Assembly: GCA_021647315.1 (NCBI GenBank) | Contig: JAKIUY010000034.1 | Location: 1-37,490 of the forward strand | DNA from: Victivallaceae bacterium | GTDB lineage: Bacteria > Verrucomicrobiota > Lentisphaeria > Victivallales > Victivallaceae | Direction of reading: 5' to 3' | DNA: 37,490 bases | Part shown: piece by piece, positions 1 through 7,935 of the stretch | Layout of the letters: every line of letters starts with the position of its first letter | Numbering within the stretch: position 1 is the stretch's first letter | The notes under the pieces: model-generated | Database searches by the model: none | What the model saw: the letters and a program-made list of their open reading frames with translations, nothing else | Told to the model about the DNA's origin: nothing | Position numbers and translations under genes: made by a program

Positions 1-1
1 T

Positions 2-126
2 TTCAACTAATATTCAATTCCCAATGCTCAATTTTCAATTTCAAAGTTTTTTTCTTCACTTCATCTGTTGGATATTCCGTGTGCGATATTGGATATTCAA
101 TTTTTTCCTATTTCGCACGAGTCATT
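2..126 (+). repeat. Left arm of 125-bp inverted terminal repeat
   Basis: I compared this segment base by base with the reverse complement of 37366-37490 and found no mismatch over 125 bases. It is AT-rich and built of self-similar words such as GGATATTC and CAATTTTC. Its inner edge carries the stop codon of the YgaP-like gene. The content between the arms is chromosomal housekeeping, so a dispersed repeat at an assembly break is more likely than a linear replicon end. Confidence 0.95.
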
Positions 127-334
127 TGTTTTCTAAATTGGTTTTACAAGTCGGGATGCCATTTTTTTTTAAAATGGTAATCATTGGACACCAATTAGTG
201 AACCCGGATTGCAACAGATTCAGGCCGACAAAGGCGGTAAAATAGAGCCATAAAGGCGAATGTAATTTTGCCATTACCAAACTAAAAAGAATAAAAAATC
301 CTGCAATAGTTCTTAAGCATCTTTCAACAGTCAT
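122..334 (-). CDS. YgaP-like (DUF2892) small inner-membrane protein
   Basis: This 70-residue protein fits the DUF2892/YgaP-like transmembrane family. It has the N-terminal M-x-VER-x-LR start, two hydrophobic segments (about residues 8-22 and 27-42), and the family signature around F35-V-G-L-N-L-L-Q-S-G-F-T followed by a CP motif. A good Shine-Dalgarno (AAAGGAG) lies about 8 bases before the ATG at 334. Members are small membrane proteins, sometimes fused to rhodanese domains, and their role is poorly defined. The stop codon lies inside the left terminal repeat arm, so the last residues may have been set by repeat insertion. Family assignment is strong; function is unknown. Confidence 0.8.
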   Translation of the reverse strand: MTVERCLRTIAGFFILFSLVMAKLHSPLWLYFTAFVGLNLLQSGFTNWCPMITILKKNGIPTCKTNLENK

Positions 335-388
335 AATCTAACTCCTTTATCTACTGGAATATAAAATCAAACGAAAGGATAAAACACC

Positions 389-523
389 ATGAAAAAAGTA
401 CATCGTCAACGACCTAAACGCAAGTTGCATGAACAAAATCAACTAAAAAAGGCAAGGTTGTTCAATGCTAAAAAAGGTTTCCCAAAAGCACCTGACATTA
501 ATAACTCTAGTGCTTTGTTCTGA
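389..523 (+). CDS. Small basic peptide, 44 aa, unknown
   Basis: An ATG at 389 opens a 44-codon frame ending TGA at 521-523. It is preceded by GAAAGGA about 9 bases upstream, a plausible ribosome-binding site. The product starts MKKVHRQRPKRK, is strongly basic with lysine and arginine spread over the first 30 residues, and has no hydrophobic stretch. It resembles ribosome- or nucleic-acid-associated small proteins in composition only; I do not recognise a family. It is divergent from the YgaP-like gene, with 54 bases between the two starts. It could be chance, but the ribosome-binding site and lysine/arginine-rich start argue for translation. Confidence 0.45.
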   Translation: MKKVHRQRPKRKLHEQNQLKKARLFNAKKGFPKAPDINNSSALF

Positions 524-964
524 AAAGAGATATCGGGGTCTGGCGGCAATTACTCGGCCCCCGCAGTTACTTTTAAGGCGATATCAATTATTTTACTTCG
601 GTTCCTGATCTAGGGTGTTCAAAAAATTGTTCATCTGAAATTTTAAATCAGATTGTGTTCATCCTGATGCGTTTGTTTCAAAGTTGCCCCGTTACAATCG
701 AAAAAATATAAAACACCATATTTCCAGCCGGTTTTACCAACTGCCTTTTGATTTTATTTCAAAATCATGTAACTTATAAATTCCGGCAATGCAAGAAAAG
801 AAATTGAGAGAAAGACTGGGGGAAAAATTGTGTCAACTGAAAATGCGATTGATCTGCCGAATAAAAAACACAGTTTTTTAATATTTGTAGGGTTTTCGTG
901 TTTTTTAGTGGTTTCTGTGGTTAAATAAAAATTTATAGCTGTTCACTTACAAGGAGCTGAATAT
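524..964. other. Intergenic region without a recognisable gene
   Basis: This is a 441-base AT-rich spacer before sulfatase 1. I see no convincing reading frame. The last part (889-926) is a short-period array of TTTCGTG/TTTAGTGG/TTTCTGTGG words, one of several such arrays in this window. Promoter elements for the sulfatase probably lie here, but none stands out. Confidence 0.5.
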
Positions 965-2461
965 ATGCGTAAAAAACCTAATTTTGTTATTATCATCACC
1001 GATAGCCAGGGGGCTAACGCTACCGGCTGTTATGGACACCCTGAACTGAAAACCGGTAACATTGATAAACTGGCACAACAGGGCATCAGATTTGAACGCG
1101 CCTATTCCACCTGTCCGGTATGCACTCCTGCCCGGGCAGGAATATTTACCGGTTTGAATCCTTCTAAAACCGGCTCATTTACCAACAACCTGGCTTTAGG
1201 GGAAAATATTAAAACAATGGGGCAGCGTTTCAGTGATCTCGGTTATAATACAGCCTACTCAGGTAAATGGCATCTCGAAGGTCATGATTATTTCGGGATT
1301 GGCAAATGTCCCGATGGTTGGGCTCCTGAATACTGGTATGATGGCAAAAATTATCTTGATGATCTGGGACCGGAAAAATCTCTGCTCTGGCGTCAAGGTC
1401 TGGAGAGCCCGGCCGCGATAAAAGAACACAATATTCAATCTGAATTCACCTGGGCACACCGCGTCTCAGATCGCGGCACCGATTTTATTAACCAGCAGAA
1501 TGATGATAAACCATTCCTACTAGTCGTCTCATACGATGAACCACACCACCCGAGCACCTGTCCATATTCCTATATCGAACCGTTTGAAAACTTCAAATAC
1601 AAACTGACTCCGGCAGCGAATGATCCATTAACCAACAAACCAGCTCAACATATTGAACGTGCCAAATGCGGCCTGTGGTTTGACACTAATCGCGACACCT
1701 ATGATGGTGCCCTCTATTTTGGTTCAATCCATTATGTCGATCACCAAATCGGCAGAATAATCAAGGCGGTTGAAGACCGCTGCCCCGATAACACCTATAT
1801 CATTTTCACCTCGGATCACGGTTCGATGATGGGCGGACACCGCCTGGAAGAAAAAGGTTCGATCATGTATGATGATTGCACCCGGATCCCTTTTATCATA
1901 AAAGAACCAAACAGTAAAAATGCCGGTAAAATCATCTCAACCCCGATTAATCATACCGACATCCTGCCGACCCTGTATGAATATGCCGGGTTCGGTACCG
2001 TGCCGATATTCGATGGCAAAAGTTTAGTCCCAGTCATCGCGGAGACCATCGATGAAGCTACGCAATTCACCTATATGGAATTTACCCGGCACACCATCAA
2101 TCACGATGGCAACGGCGGTTATCAACCCATTAGAGCAATCGTTCAACAAAGTTACAAACTCGTGATCAACCTCCTGGATTCGGATGAACTATATAATTTA
2201 GATGATGACCCAGATGAACTGGATAACCTGATCAATGATAATAATCATGCAGAGATTCGCGATAAATTACATCAACAGCTGTTAAGCTACATGAACAAAT
2301 CCAGCGATCCGTTCAGAGGTTATTACTGGGAAAGGCGGTCATGGAGTAACTCCCGAACCATGCAATGGCATGGCGACCGAAAATACCGTCCAAAACCGGA
2401 CGACGGCTATTCACCCCCTGCCCGCCTCTATAAAACCGGTCAACCAGCATCGGGGGAATAG
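965..2461 (+). CDS. Type I sulfatase (family S1, Cys-type)
   Basis: This 498-aa protein is an alkaline-phosphatase-fold sulfatase that hydrolyses sulfate esters. The formylglycine site is C53-T-P-A-R, in the C-x-P-[SA]-R consensus, so it needs maturation by a formylglycine-generating enzyme, which is not in this window. Near the N-terminus, ITDSQG (D13) supplies a calcium ligand. A second metal/active-site block, TSDHGSMMGGH, lies near residue 283. There is no obvious signal peptide, so it may act in the cytoplasm or leave by another route. The start is supported by AAGGAG about 7 bases upstream. Its substrate is probably a sulfated carbohydrate, but subfamily and substrate cannot be read by eye. 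It stands alone, with its own spacer on both sides. Confidence 0.92.
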   Translation: MRKKPNFVIIITDSQGANATGCYGHPELKTGNIDKLAQQGIRFERAYSTCPVCTPARAGIFTGLNPSKTGSFTNNLALGENIKTMGQRFSDLGYNTAYSGKWHLEGHDYFGIGKCPDGWAPEYWYDGKNYLDDLGPEKSLLWRQGLESPAAIKEHNIQSEFTWAHRVSDRGTDFINQQNDDKPFLLVVSYDEPHHPSTCPYSYIEPFENFKYKLTPAANDPLTNKPAQHIERAKCGLWFDTNRDTYDGALYFGSIHYVDHQIGRIIKAVEDRCPDNTYIIFTSDHGSMMGGHRLEEKGSIMYDDCTRIPFIIKEPNSKNAGKIISTPINHTDILPTLYEYAGFGTVPIFDGKSLVPVIAETIDEATQFTYMEFTRHTINHDGNGGYQPIRAIVQQSYKLVINLLDSDELYNLDDDPDELDNLINDNNHAEIRDKLHQQLLSYMNKSSDPFRGYYWERRSWSNSRTMQWHGDRKYRPKPDDGYSPPARLYKTGQPASGE

Positions 2462-2477
2462 AAACGGGGTAACGTAG

Positions 2478-2497
2478 GGGCGAATAATCATTCGCCC
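2478..2497. repeat. Perfect 8-bp hairpin after sulfatase 1
   Basis: GGGCGAAT and ATTCGCCC pair perfectly around a 4-base AATC loop, 17 bases after the sulfatase stop. There is no T-run, so it is not a classical intrinsic terminator. A related hairpin with the shared core GCGAATAATCA and GCGG/CCGC arms occurs near 25756-25775. Confidence 0.6.
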
Positions 2498-2521
2498 AAA
2501 TCAATATCAACACACAACAAA

Positions 2522-2553
2522 TGTCCGTTTTGTCTATTTTGTCTGTTTTGCTG
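2522..2553. repeat. Short-period array (TTTTGTCT words)
   Basis: TTTTGTC/TTTTGTCT words recur at a period of about 10 bases. It belongs to the class of short-period intergenic arrays that also occurs at 889, 13270, 16186, 20672, 30244 and 37341. Confidence 0.5.
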
Positions 2554-2654
2554 CCGACGGCTAGACTCCGTTGAGCTCAAACAGCTATTTGCAAATCCAA
2601 CCTGATGTGGTATATTCAACTATCACAACAACTTAAACAGAAGCAGGATCAATT

Positions 2655-3052
2655 ATGGGAATATCATCAGTCGCCTGTGAACTTTAAATTTTATCATAAA
2701 TGAAATTCATCCTACATCAATATTTCCCGATCCAACACTGTCACTTTTCCCCGGTGATGTTTTTCAATATCGGAAACTTCAACTTGCTGCTTATGAAATT
2801 CATAGTAAATCACCCCGTCCAACCATACTGTCATTTAAAACTGACAAGCAAATTAGACACTTTGCTGAATTAGTATCATTTGTGAATGTTTCTATGGCGA
2901 ACATTGCTTTAATGAAAAAAATAAAGAAAAAAGACTTATTGTTAGCAAAAGAACTAATGTTACCCTCTCTACTTTATTGGGCGGCTCAGGCAAAAAAAGA
3001 AAAATCATTGAAGTACCTGAAATCACTACTCAATTCAAATGATAAAAAATAG
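2655..3052 (+). pseudogene. Frameshifted gene of unknown function
   Basis: A frame opens at ATG 2655 and stops after MGISSVACEL at about 2685. The reading continues in the -1 frame without a stop from about 2680 to TAG 3050-3052. The continuing frame encodes a coherent mixed helix-like sequence of about 120 residues containing PTLSLFPGDVFQYRK, with a lysine-rich C-terminus. No ATG occurs in that frame until deep inside it, which argues for one broken gene rather than two. The break is at CTTTAAATTTT, a run where a sequencing indel is also possible. I do not recognise the family. The region is more AT-rich than the sulfatase genes around it, as is the toxin-like gene that follows, suggesting shared foreign origin. 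Confidence 0.45.
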
Positions 3053-3167
3053 AAGATTTCATGAAAAACGTTGCTAACTCCATCAGGATATAGTATTTTA
3101 ATAAAAGCAAAGAAGAATATTACTTATCAACGTAGTTTCTAACAATTAATGATTTAAAATCCTGAAG

Positions 3168-3629
3168 ATGATGACTATAAAAGATGTCATTGCGATTAAA
3201 GAAGTTAAATCCGACCTTGATAAAGGAGAACCTTTTTACGAATCTCAAGCCTTTGGAATAGGACTTTATTTCAGAGACTCTATTATTTCAGATATTGAGT
3301 CTTTAAGACTTTATGCCGAAATTCATTCAAAGCACCTTGGACTTTACCGTATGCTTTCTGCAAGATTTCCTTACGCAATATATTATGAGATCCTGGGTAC
3401 TATTGCAATTGTTATTGCGGTATTGGATATGAGAAAAAACCATCTTTGGTACGTAATAAATTACGAAATAGAAAACGTTAACAAAATAGGCATGACTGGC
3501 AAATATGATTTTCATGCTCAAATGGGGAATGGAGAATCAATTTCAAGAGCCATAATTGGCCTGAAATGTAACAACTGTAATGAGGAAGTTTCAGTTTATA
3601 CAATACCACTAAATGAGAGTATCGATTAA
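3168..3629 (+). CDS. ParE/RelE-like toxin with C-terminal extension
   Basis: Residues about 20-92 match the plasmid-stabilisation (ParE/RelE superfamily) toxin pattern. Markers are the FYESQAFGIGLYF start, an S-L-R-L-Y-A-E-I-H-S segment, RFPYAIYYE, and the closing V-A-V-L-D-M-R-K-N-H-x-W. Such toxins are normally about 95-100 residues. Here about 60 further residues follow, including a C-N-N-C-N-E-E stretch, and I do not recognise this part. No antitoxin-sized gene lies directly up- or downstream; the upstream neighbour is a broken gene. It may be an orphan or inactive toxin, or a fusion with a remnant. No strong ribosome-binding site is visible before the ATG. The gene converges on the glycohydrolase gene with 34 bases between them. 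Confidence 0.6.
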   Translation: MMTIKDVIAIKEVKSDLDKGEPFYESQAFGIGLYFRDSIISDIESLRLYAEIHSKHLGLYRMLSARFPYAIYYEILGTIAIVIAVLDMRKNHLWYVINYEIENVNKIGMTGKYDFHAQMGNGESISRAIIGLKCNNCNEEVSVYTIPLNESID

Positions 3630-3663
3630 AAGCATATATGCATACCATTAGAGGCAATTCATT

Positions 3664-5136
3664 TTAAAAAGCAGTAAATTGGACATCAGTAAGGTATTGA
3701 TTATGCTGGTCGCTGAAAGCGACAGTCAATTCCAATGGCGGCCGACAGTAAATAAGCCTAACTCTAAGTAGCTGGTGCTGACCACCTTTGAGACTGACTG
3801 CAACAGTAGAACCGCCCTCAGTGCGATGAAATGCCGGTAGCGGTTTCAAACGTCCATGGTAATTAATAATCATTGTCTCATCCAGCCAGGCTGTCATACC
3901 GGTTGCTGAACATATCATCAGTCGGCAATCAATGTCTTCAGGTACTGTAACCCAGGTAAAAAGATCAATTGATCCATTATTCTTGGCAAATTTATTCAAA
4001 TTCAAGTGAATTCCATTAAATTGTTCTATTTGCCGCCCCTGCCCGGTTTTGAATAACTCTTCAGCCTCATCCACTGAAACATCAGTAATTACCTGCCATG
4101 CACTTGCAGCAAAAGGATAATCCTGTTCAGTGACCGGCTGATAAACAGGAAAACAGTCATTTGCTTTAATTTGGCTGTTCAATTTCTCGGCCAATGTAAT
4201 CGTTCTGGCAGTTAACTCTTTGATTGAACGTGGAATTCCATCAATTTCAAGAAAATCACTGACACTGATATTATCATTTGCAAGCTCGCGCCATTTCAGC
4301 GGAATACTCTCCGGTCCATGCAGAATGCCAAACAGCGCACCGGATGTAGCGGCACTGCAATCAGTATCATAACCGGAGTTAATCGCGATTAAAACGGTTT
4401 TTTCAAAATCCCCTGCCCCAAATAACATGGCAGCAACGATAAAACCAAGATTCATTATACAGTCAGTAAAATTATGACTGCCAAAGTTCTGCATAATCAT
4501 GGCTCTGACATTCTCCAGTGAACTGCCTGAATTATAAAGTTCCATAACCTGTTTAACCACCGCCGTAATTCGGCAATCTGCCGGAATATATTTTAAGCCA
4601 GCATTAAAGGCCGCTTCAGCAGAATCAAGTTCAAACGCACAGCTCTCCGTTGCCGCAAGAAACATTTCCGCCCAAACACCATCACCTGAATGGTCTACGG
4701 ATGCATCATAGCCGGCAAAACAGGCTGCCATATCAGGTTTGCCGGGAAAAAGAGAGGCCCAGATTTCAGAACGTATCGCCGCCCCCATACCATCTTTAAA
4801 CCAATTATCAACATGCCCGCTCAGCGGCGGTTTCAAACCACGGCGCAGATTCCAAATTGCCACCCCGTATTCATCCATACCATATTCAATAATATCCAGC
4901 CAGGCGGCTGACAGTTTATCCGCATCCAGTTCAAGCCCATGCTGTTCAGCAAAAACCAGCCAGATCAACTGAAGCTCCAGATCATCATTCGGCCCGGTAT
5001 CCATGATAAGTTCATTTGCGGTCAAACCAGGGCTATAAGGCACGCCCTCAAACGGCGCTCCAAGTCCACCCGCAATCGCTTTCCCCAACCAACAACCATA
5101 AACCTGCTGTCTAAATTTTCCATTAAATTCAATCAT
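3664..5136 (-). CDS. ADP-ribosylglycohydrolase family protein
   Basis: This 490-aa protein belongs to the DraG/ADP-ribosylglycohydrolase fold. The N-terminus shows GCWLGKAIAGGLGAPFEG (residues 14-31). Metal-ligand motifs follow at D46-TGPNDD and S254-GYDTDCSAATSGALFG. The catalytic domain ends near residue 330, and about 160 residues form an apparent beta-rich C-terminal domain. I chose the start at 5136 because AAGGAAC lies about 7 bases upstream; an in-frame upstream ATG would add 13 atypical residues. Family members remove ADP-ribose, but long versions in carbohydrate clusters may be recruited to sugar-like substrates. It is divergent from a LacI regulator and has a strong promoter with an overlapping palindromic operator, so it is probably induced by the LacI ligand. 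Confidence 0.88.
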   Translation of the reverse strand: MIEFNGKFRQQVYGCWLGKAIAGGLGAPFEGVPYSPGLTANELIMDTGPNDDLELQLIWLVFAEQHGLELDADKLSAAWLDIIEYGMDEYGVAIWNLRRGLKPPLSGHVDNWFKDGMGAAIRSEIWASLFPGKPDMAACFAGYDASVDHSGDGVWAEMFLAATESCAFELDSAEAAFNAGLKYIPADCRITAVVKQVMELYNSGSSLENVRAMIMQNFGSHNFTDCIMNLGFIVAAMLFGAGDFEKTVLIAINSGYDTDCSAATSGALFGILHGPESIPLKWRELANDNISVSDFLEIDGIPRSIKELTARTITLAEKLNSQIKANDCFPVYQPVTEQDYPFAASAWQVITDVSVDEAEELFKTGQGRQIEQFNGIHLNLNKFAKNNGSIDLFTWVTVPEDIDCRLMICSATGMTAWLDETMIINYHGRLKPLPAFHRTEGGSTVAVSLKGGQHQLLRVRLIYCRPPLELTVAFSDQHNQYLTDVQFTAF

Positions 5137-5173
5137 AATCTGTTCCTTAAATAAAATATAAAAGCAATTGTAC

Positions 5174-5190
5174 ACTGCAACTGTTGCAGT
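5174..5190. promoter_or_regulatory. 17-bp palindromic operator, probable LacI-family site
   Basis: ACTGCAACTGTTGCAGT has two perfect 8-bp arms around one central base. It begins 2 bases downstream of the -10 box of the minus-strand promoter, so the transcription start of the glycohydrolase gene would fall inside it. It is about 140 bases upstream of the LacI-family start on the other strand. Odd-centred palindromes of this size are typical of LacI-family binding sites; binding by this regulator is inference. Confidence 0.7.
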
Positions 5191-5192
5191 AA

Positions 5193-5221
5193 ATAATACA
5201 CTATAAAACTTGCTTTGTCAA
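5193..5221 (-). promoter_or_regulatory. Sigma70-type promoter of the glycohydrolase gene
   Basis: On the minus strand TTGACA (5216-5221) and TATTAT (5193-5198) are separated by exactly 17 bases. It is the closest match to the housekeeping consensus I found in the window. The start codon is 57 bases downstream of the -10 box, leaving a leader that contains the palindrome. Confidence 0.75.
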
Positions 5222-5331
5222 TATTTTATTATACATTATTTTAAAAAAATGTAGTTCAAGTATTCTGCTTGAAACAAAAAACACCGGCAGGATGCCGATG
5301 CTACATTATAAATTGTCAAACTGGAAGATAT

Positions 5332-6318
5332 ATGTCTCAGAAAATAAATATCAGAAAAATCGCCGAACTTGCGGGCTGTTCACCTTCAACAGTCTCCAGG
5401 GTTCTGGCAAATAAAGAGAACAGTATAAAAATCAGTGACCGAACCAGCAAGAAAATTTTAAAGGTCTGCCGTGAACTTGACTATCATCCGAGTATTCATG
5501 CATCACGCCTCTTTTCACGCCAGGCTAATGTGATCGGTTTGATGATTCCAGCAGGTATTTTACTTGAAGATGACAACCTGGCTCGCAGTATCAGTGCTGT
5601 ACACGAACAACTGCAAACAGCAGGTTTCAGAATGCTGTTGCTGATAGTAGACCAGGCATTCTTGGCTGCCGAAGAACATCTTAACTGTTTTAAACGCCAG
5701 GAAATTGACGGTATGATTATCTGGGGAATCACCAGCGAGGCCAAATGGCTGGATGAATTACACCAGGCAGACATGCCTTTTATCCTGCTCGGCAACCGTT
5801 ACCAGAATTACCCCTATGTCGCCTGTGATAACTATGCCGGCACCGCTGAACTGATTAAACACTGTATAAAGCGCGGCGCAGAAAAATTCATTTACATTAC
5901 TGCGGCAGAATCTGATATCTGTTTTCAGCGCCGCAAAGCCTATACCGACAGCCTGACTCAATATGATGCAATCATTATCAAAGGGGGCAGTATAAATATC
6001 CAGTCCGGTATTGATGTTGTGCCTGAAATCATCAAATTGAACCCGAATGCGGTTATTTGCGGTAATGACCGTCTGGCTATCGGAGTTGAAACCGCTCTTA
6101 TCCAAGCCGGATTTAACATTCCCGCAGACCTGATGATCGTGGGAGCTGATAATATTGAATTATCAGAATATTGTCCAGTGCCATTGACCACATTCGACCA
6201 GATGGCCAAAGAGTGTGCCCGGGCAAGTGTAATAATATTATTAGAGCACCTGCAGTATAAAAAAACTTTGACCTCAATTACCATCAAACCTGAAATACAT
6301 ATTCGTCAATCAACTTGA
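5332..6318 (+). CDS. LacI-family transcriptional regulator
   Basis: This 328-aa protein has the LacI/GalR layout. The N-terminal helix-turn-helix (residues 6-28) reads IRKIAELAGCSPSTVSRVLANK. A hinge helix ends in the YHPSIHASRL region (51-60), where classical members have YxPNxxAR. A periplasmic-binding-protein-like sensor domain follows from NVIGLMIP (67). I chose the ATG at 5332 because GGAAG lies 6-10 bases upstream and the HTH begins immediately; an upstream in-frame start would add 21 unlikely residues. Sulfatase 2 follows after 15 bases, so the two are co-transcribed, and the glycohydrolase gene is divergent. The likely role is local repression of these genes, relieved by a sugar. Confidence 0.92.
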   Translation: MSQKINIRKIAELAGCSPSTVSRVLANKENSIKISDRTSKKILKVCRELDYHPSIHASRLFSRQANVIGLMIPAGILLEDDNLARSISAVHEQLQTAGFRMLLLIVDQAFLAAEEHLNCFKRQEIDGMIIWGITSEAKWLDELHQADMPFILLGNRYQNYPYVACDNYAGTAELIKHCIKRGAEKFIYITAAESDICFQRRKAYTDSLTQYDAIIIKGGSINIQSGIDVVPEIIKLNPNAVICGNDRLAIGVETALIQAGFNIPADLMIVGADNIELSEYCPVPLTTFDQMAKECARASVIILLEHLQYKKTLTSITIKPEIHIRQST

Positions 6319-6333
6319 CAGAGGAATGTAACT

Positions 6334-7821
6334 ATGAATGTTATACTTATTTTAGCCGACCAACTCAGTGCAAAATGGCTGAAATGCTACGGCAACCCGG
6401 CCGCACATACCCCTAACCTTGATGCCATTGCCGCTCGTGGTGCACAGTTCAATAATTGTTATTCGCCAAATCCAGTCTGCATGCCGGCACGCGCTTCGAT
6501 TATTACCGGACGCAGTGCCCAGCATCACAGCGTGTTCTATAACGGCTATGAACTCGGCACCGATATTCCAACCTATCCGGGGGTTTTACAACAAAACAAC
6601 ATTCAAACCTTTGGCATCGGTAAATTTCACCTGGAATGTCATGGGCGTGGTGCCTATAACGATGTTAATAAATATGGCTTTGACCGCGTCGAGACTACTG
6701 AAGATATTCGTTGCGGTCACTGGCTCGACTGGGTAAAAACCCACTACCCTGAATATTACGAACCGGCTTTATCCACCGTCTGGGGTGAACCACACCTGGA
6801 GAAATACGGCTCTGATGGAATGGATCTGCGCCCTGCCCTTGCATCTGCCCAAAAAAAATATCAGCAAAAAGACTATGCCCCCATGACCCGCATTTCTGCT
6901 ATCCCGGAAGAAGCCTGTCAAACAACCTGGATTACCAACCGGGCAATTGATTTTATTGACGAACGGAACCCGCAACGCCCCTTTTTTATGAATGTTTCCT
7001 ATGTGGATCCCCACGATCCGTATGACCCGCCACAACGTTTTCTGGAGCTGATTGACCGCGACGCTATCCCCCGCCCAATCCGTTCCGCCGATGGTTCACT
7101 CCAGGATCTGTTTGCCGGGTTTGCCGCCGATGTGCCATTTATTGAACGTTTTTCCACATGCGACGAAGAACAATGGATTACCATGCGCCATCACTATCTG
7201 GCTTCACTGGCTTTTGTCGATGAACAAATTGGCCGTTTACAACAACACCTGGAAGCTACCGGTTTAGCCGATGATACCCTGATTATATTCTCTGCTGACC
7301 ATGGTGATATGCTCGGCGATCATAATTACCCGACTAAAGGTGCCTGGCATTTTGATGCCTGCGCCCGAGTACCACTGCTGGTATCCGGTTCCGGAATACA
7401 ACCGGGCAAACATAGTGAAATGGTCTCACTGCTTGACCTGTTCCCAACCATCGTTGACTATGCGGAAGCAAACTCAGCTGTTCCAGTCGAGGGCAACAGT
7501 TTAAGACCATTACTCGAAAGCAGCGGAAGTTTGCCGCGTCCCGATGCTGTGATAGTTGAAAGTTACGGCAGTTACGGCAATATCGATCCCGCACTGACCG
7601 CCAAATCACTAATCACCCAGAAGTCACATTACTATCGACTGGGGGATGGACAGGAAATGCTCTTCGATCGCACCAATGACCCGTCAGAATCAACGAACCT
7701 CGCCTCCGACGCATCAGAGAAACAACGCAAAGAAAAACTAAGAAAACTGATGCTGAAAATGTTGTCACGGCAGAACATGCCATTGCCGCTGCGCAACCGT
7801 CACCCCTTTGCCACGCATTGA
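6334..7821 (+). CDS. Type I sulfatase (family S1, Cys-type), second copy
   Basis: This 495-aa sulfatase is only distantly similar to the one at 965-2461. The formylglycine site is C49-M-P-A-R. The N-terminal metal motif is ILADQ (D9), and SADHGDMLGDH near residue 325 provides the second metal/active-site block, followed by ACARVPLLVSG. No signal peptide is visible. GAGGAATG lies about 10 bases before the ATG, and the gap to the LacI gene is 15 bases, so it belongs to that operon. It desulfates an unknown substrate, probably a sulfated glycan or sugar released from one. It requires formylglycine maturation from elsewhere in the genome. Confidence 0.92.
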   Translation: MNVILILADQLSAKWLKCYGNPAAHTPNLDAIAARGAQFNNCYSPNPVCMPARASIITGRSAQHHSVFYNGYELGTDIPTYPGVLQQNNIQTFGIGKFHLECHGRGAYNDVNKYGFDRVETTEDIRCGHWLDWVKTHYPEYYEPALSTVWGEPHLEKYGSDGMDLRPALASAQKKYQQKDYAPMTRISAIPEEACQTTWITNRAIDFIDERNPQRPFFMNVSYVDPHDPYDPPQRFLELIDRDAIPRPIRSADGSLQDLFAGFAADVPFIERFSTCDEEQWITMRHHYLASLAFVDEQIGRLQQHLEATGLADDTLIIFSADHGDMLGDHNYPTKGAWHFDACARVPLLVSGSGIQPGKHSEMVSLLDLFPTIVDYAEANSAVPVEGNSLRPLLESSGSLPRPDAVIVESYGSYGNIDPALTAKSLITQKSHYYRLGDGQEMLFDRTNDPSESTNLASDASEKQRKEKLRKLMLKMLSRQNMPLPLRNRHPFATH

Positions 7822-7935
7822 CCACTGTTCAGTTAAAATATTTTTTTTAGATAATGTAGCATAAAGCAACTTGCGGAACCAGTAATTATGGTTATGTTAA
7901 TTACCTCACTATAAAAAACAAAGAGGAATACTATT

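Noticed and set aside
24..245. 73-codon forward frame at the left end
   Set aside because: It begins inside the terminal repeat and is antisense to the YgaP-like gene, which has a family match and good ribosome-binding site.
889..926. CRISPR-like array
   Set aside because: Words are 7-10 bases and imperfect, with no spacers of regular length and no cas genes nearby. The same applies to the other short-period arrays.
5758..6287. Overlapping antisense frames of 109-115 codons in the LacI gene
   Set aside because: They lie opposite a clear LacI-family coding sequence and have low-complexity composition.
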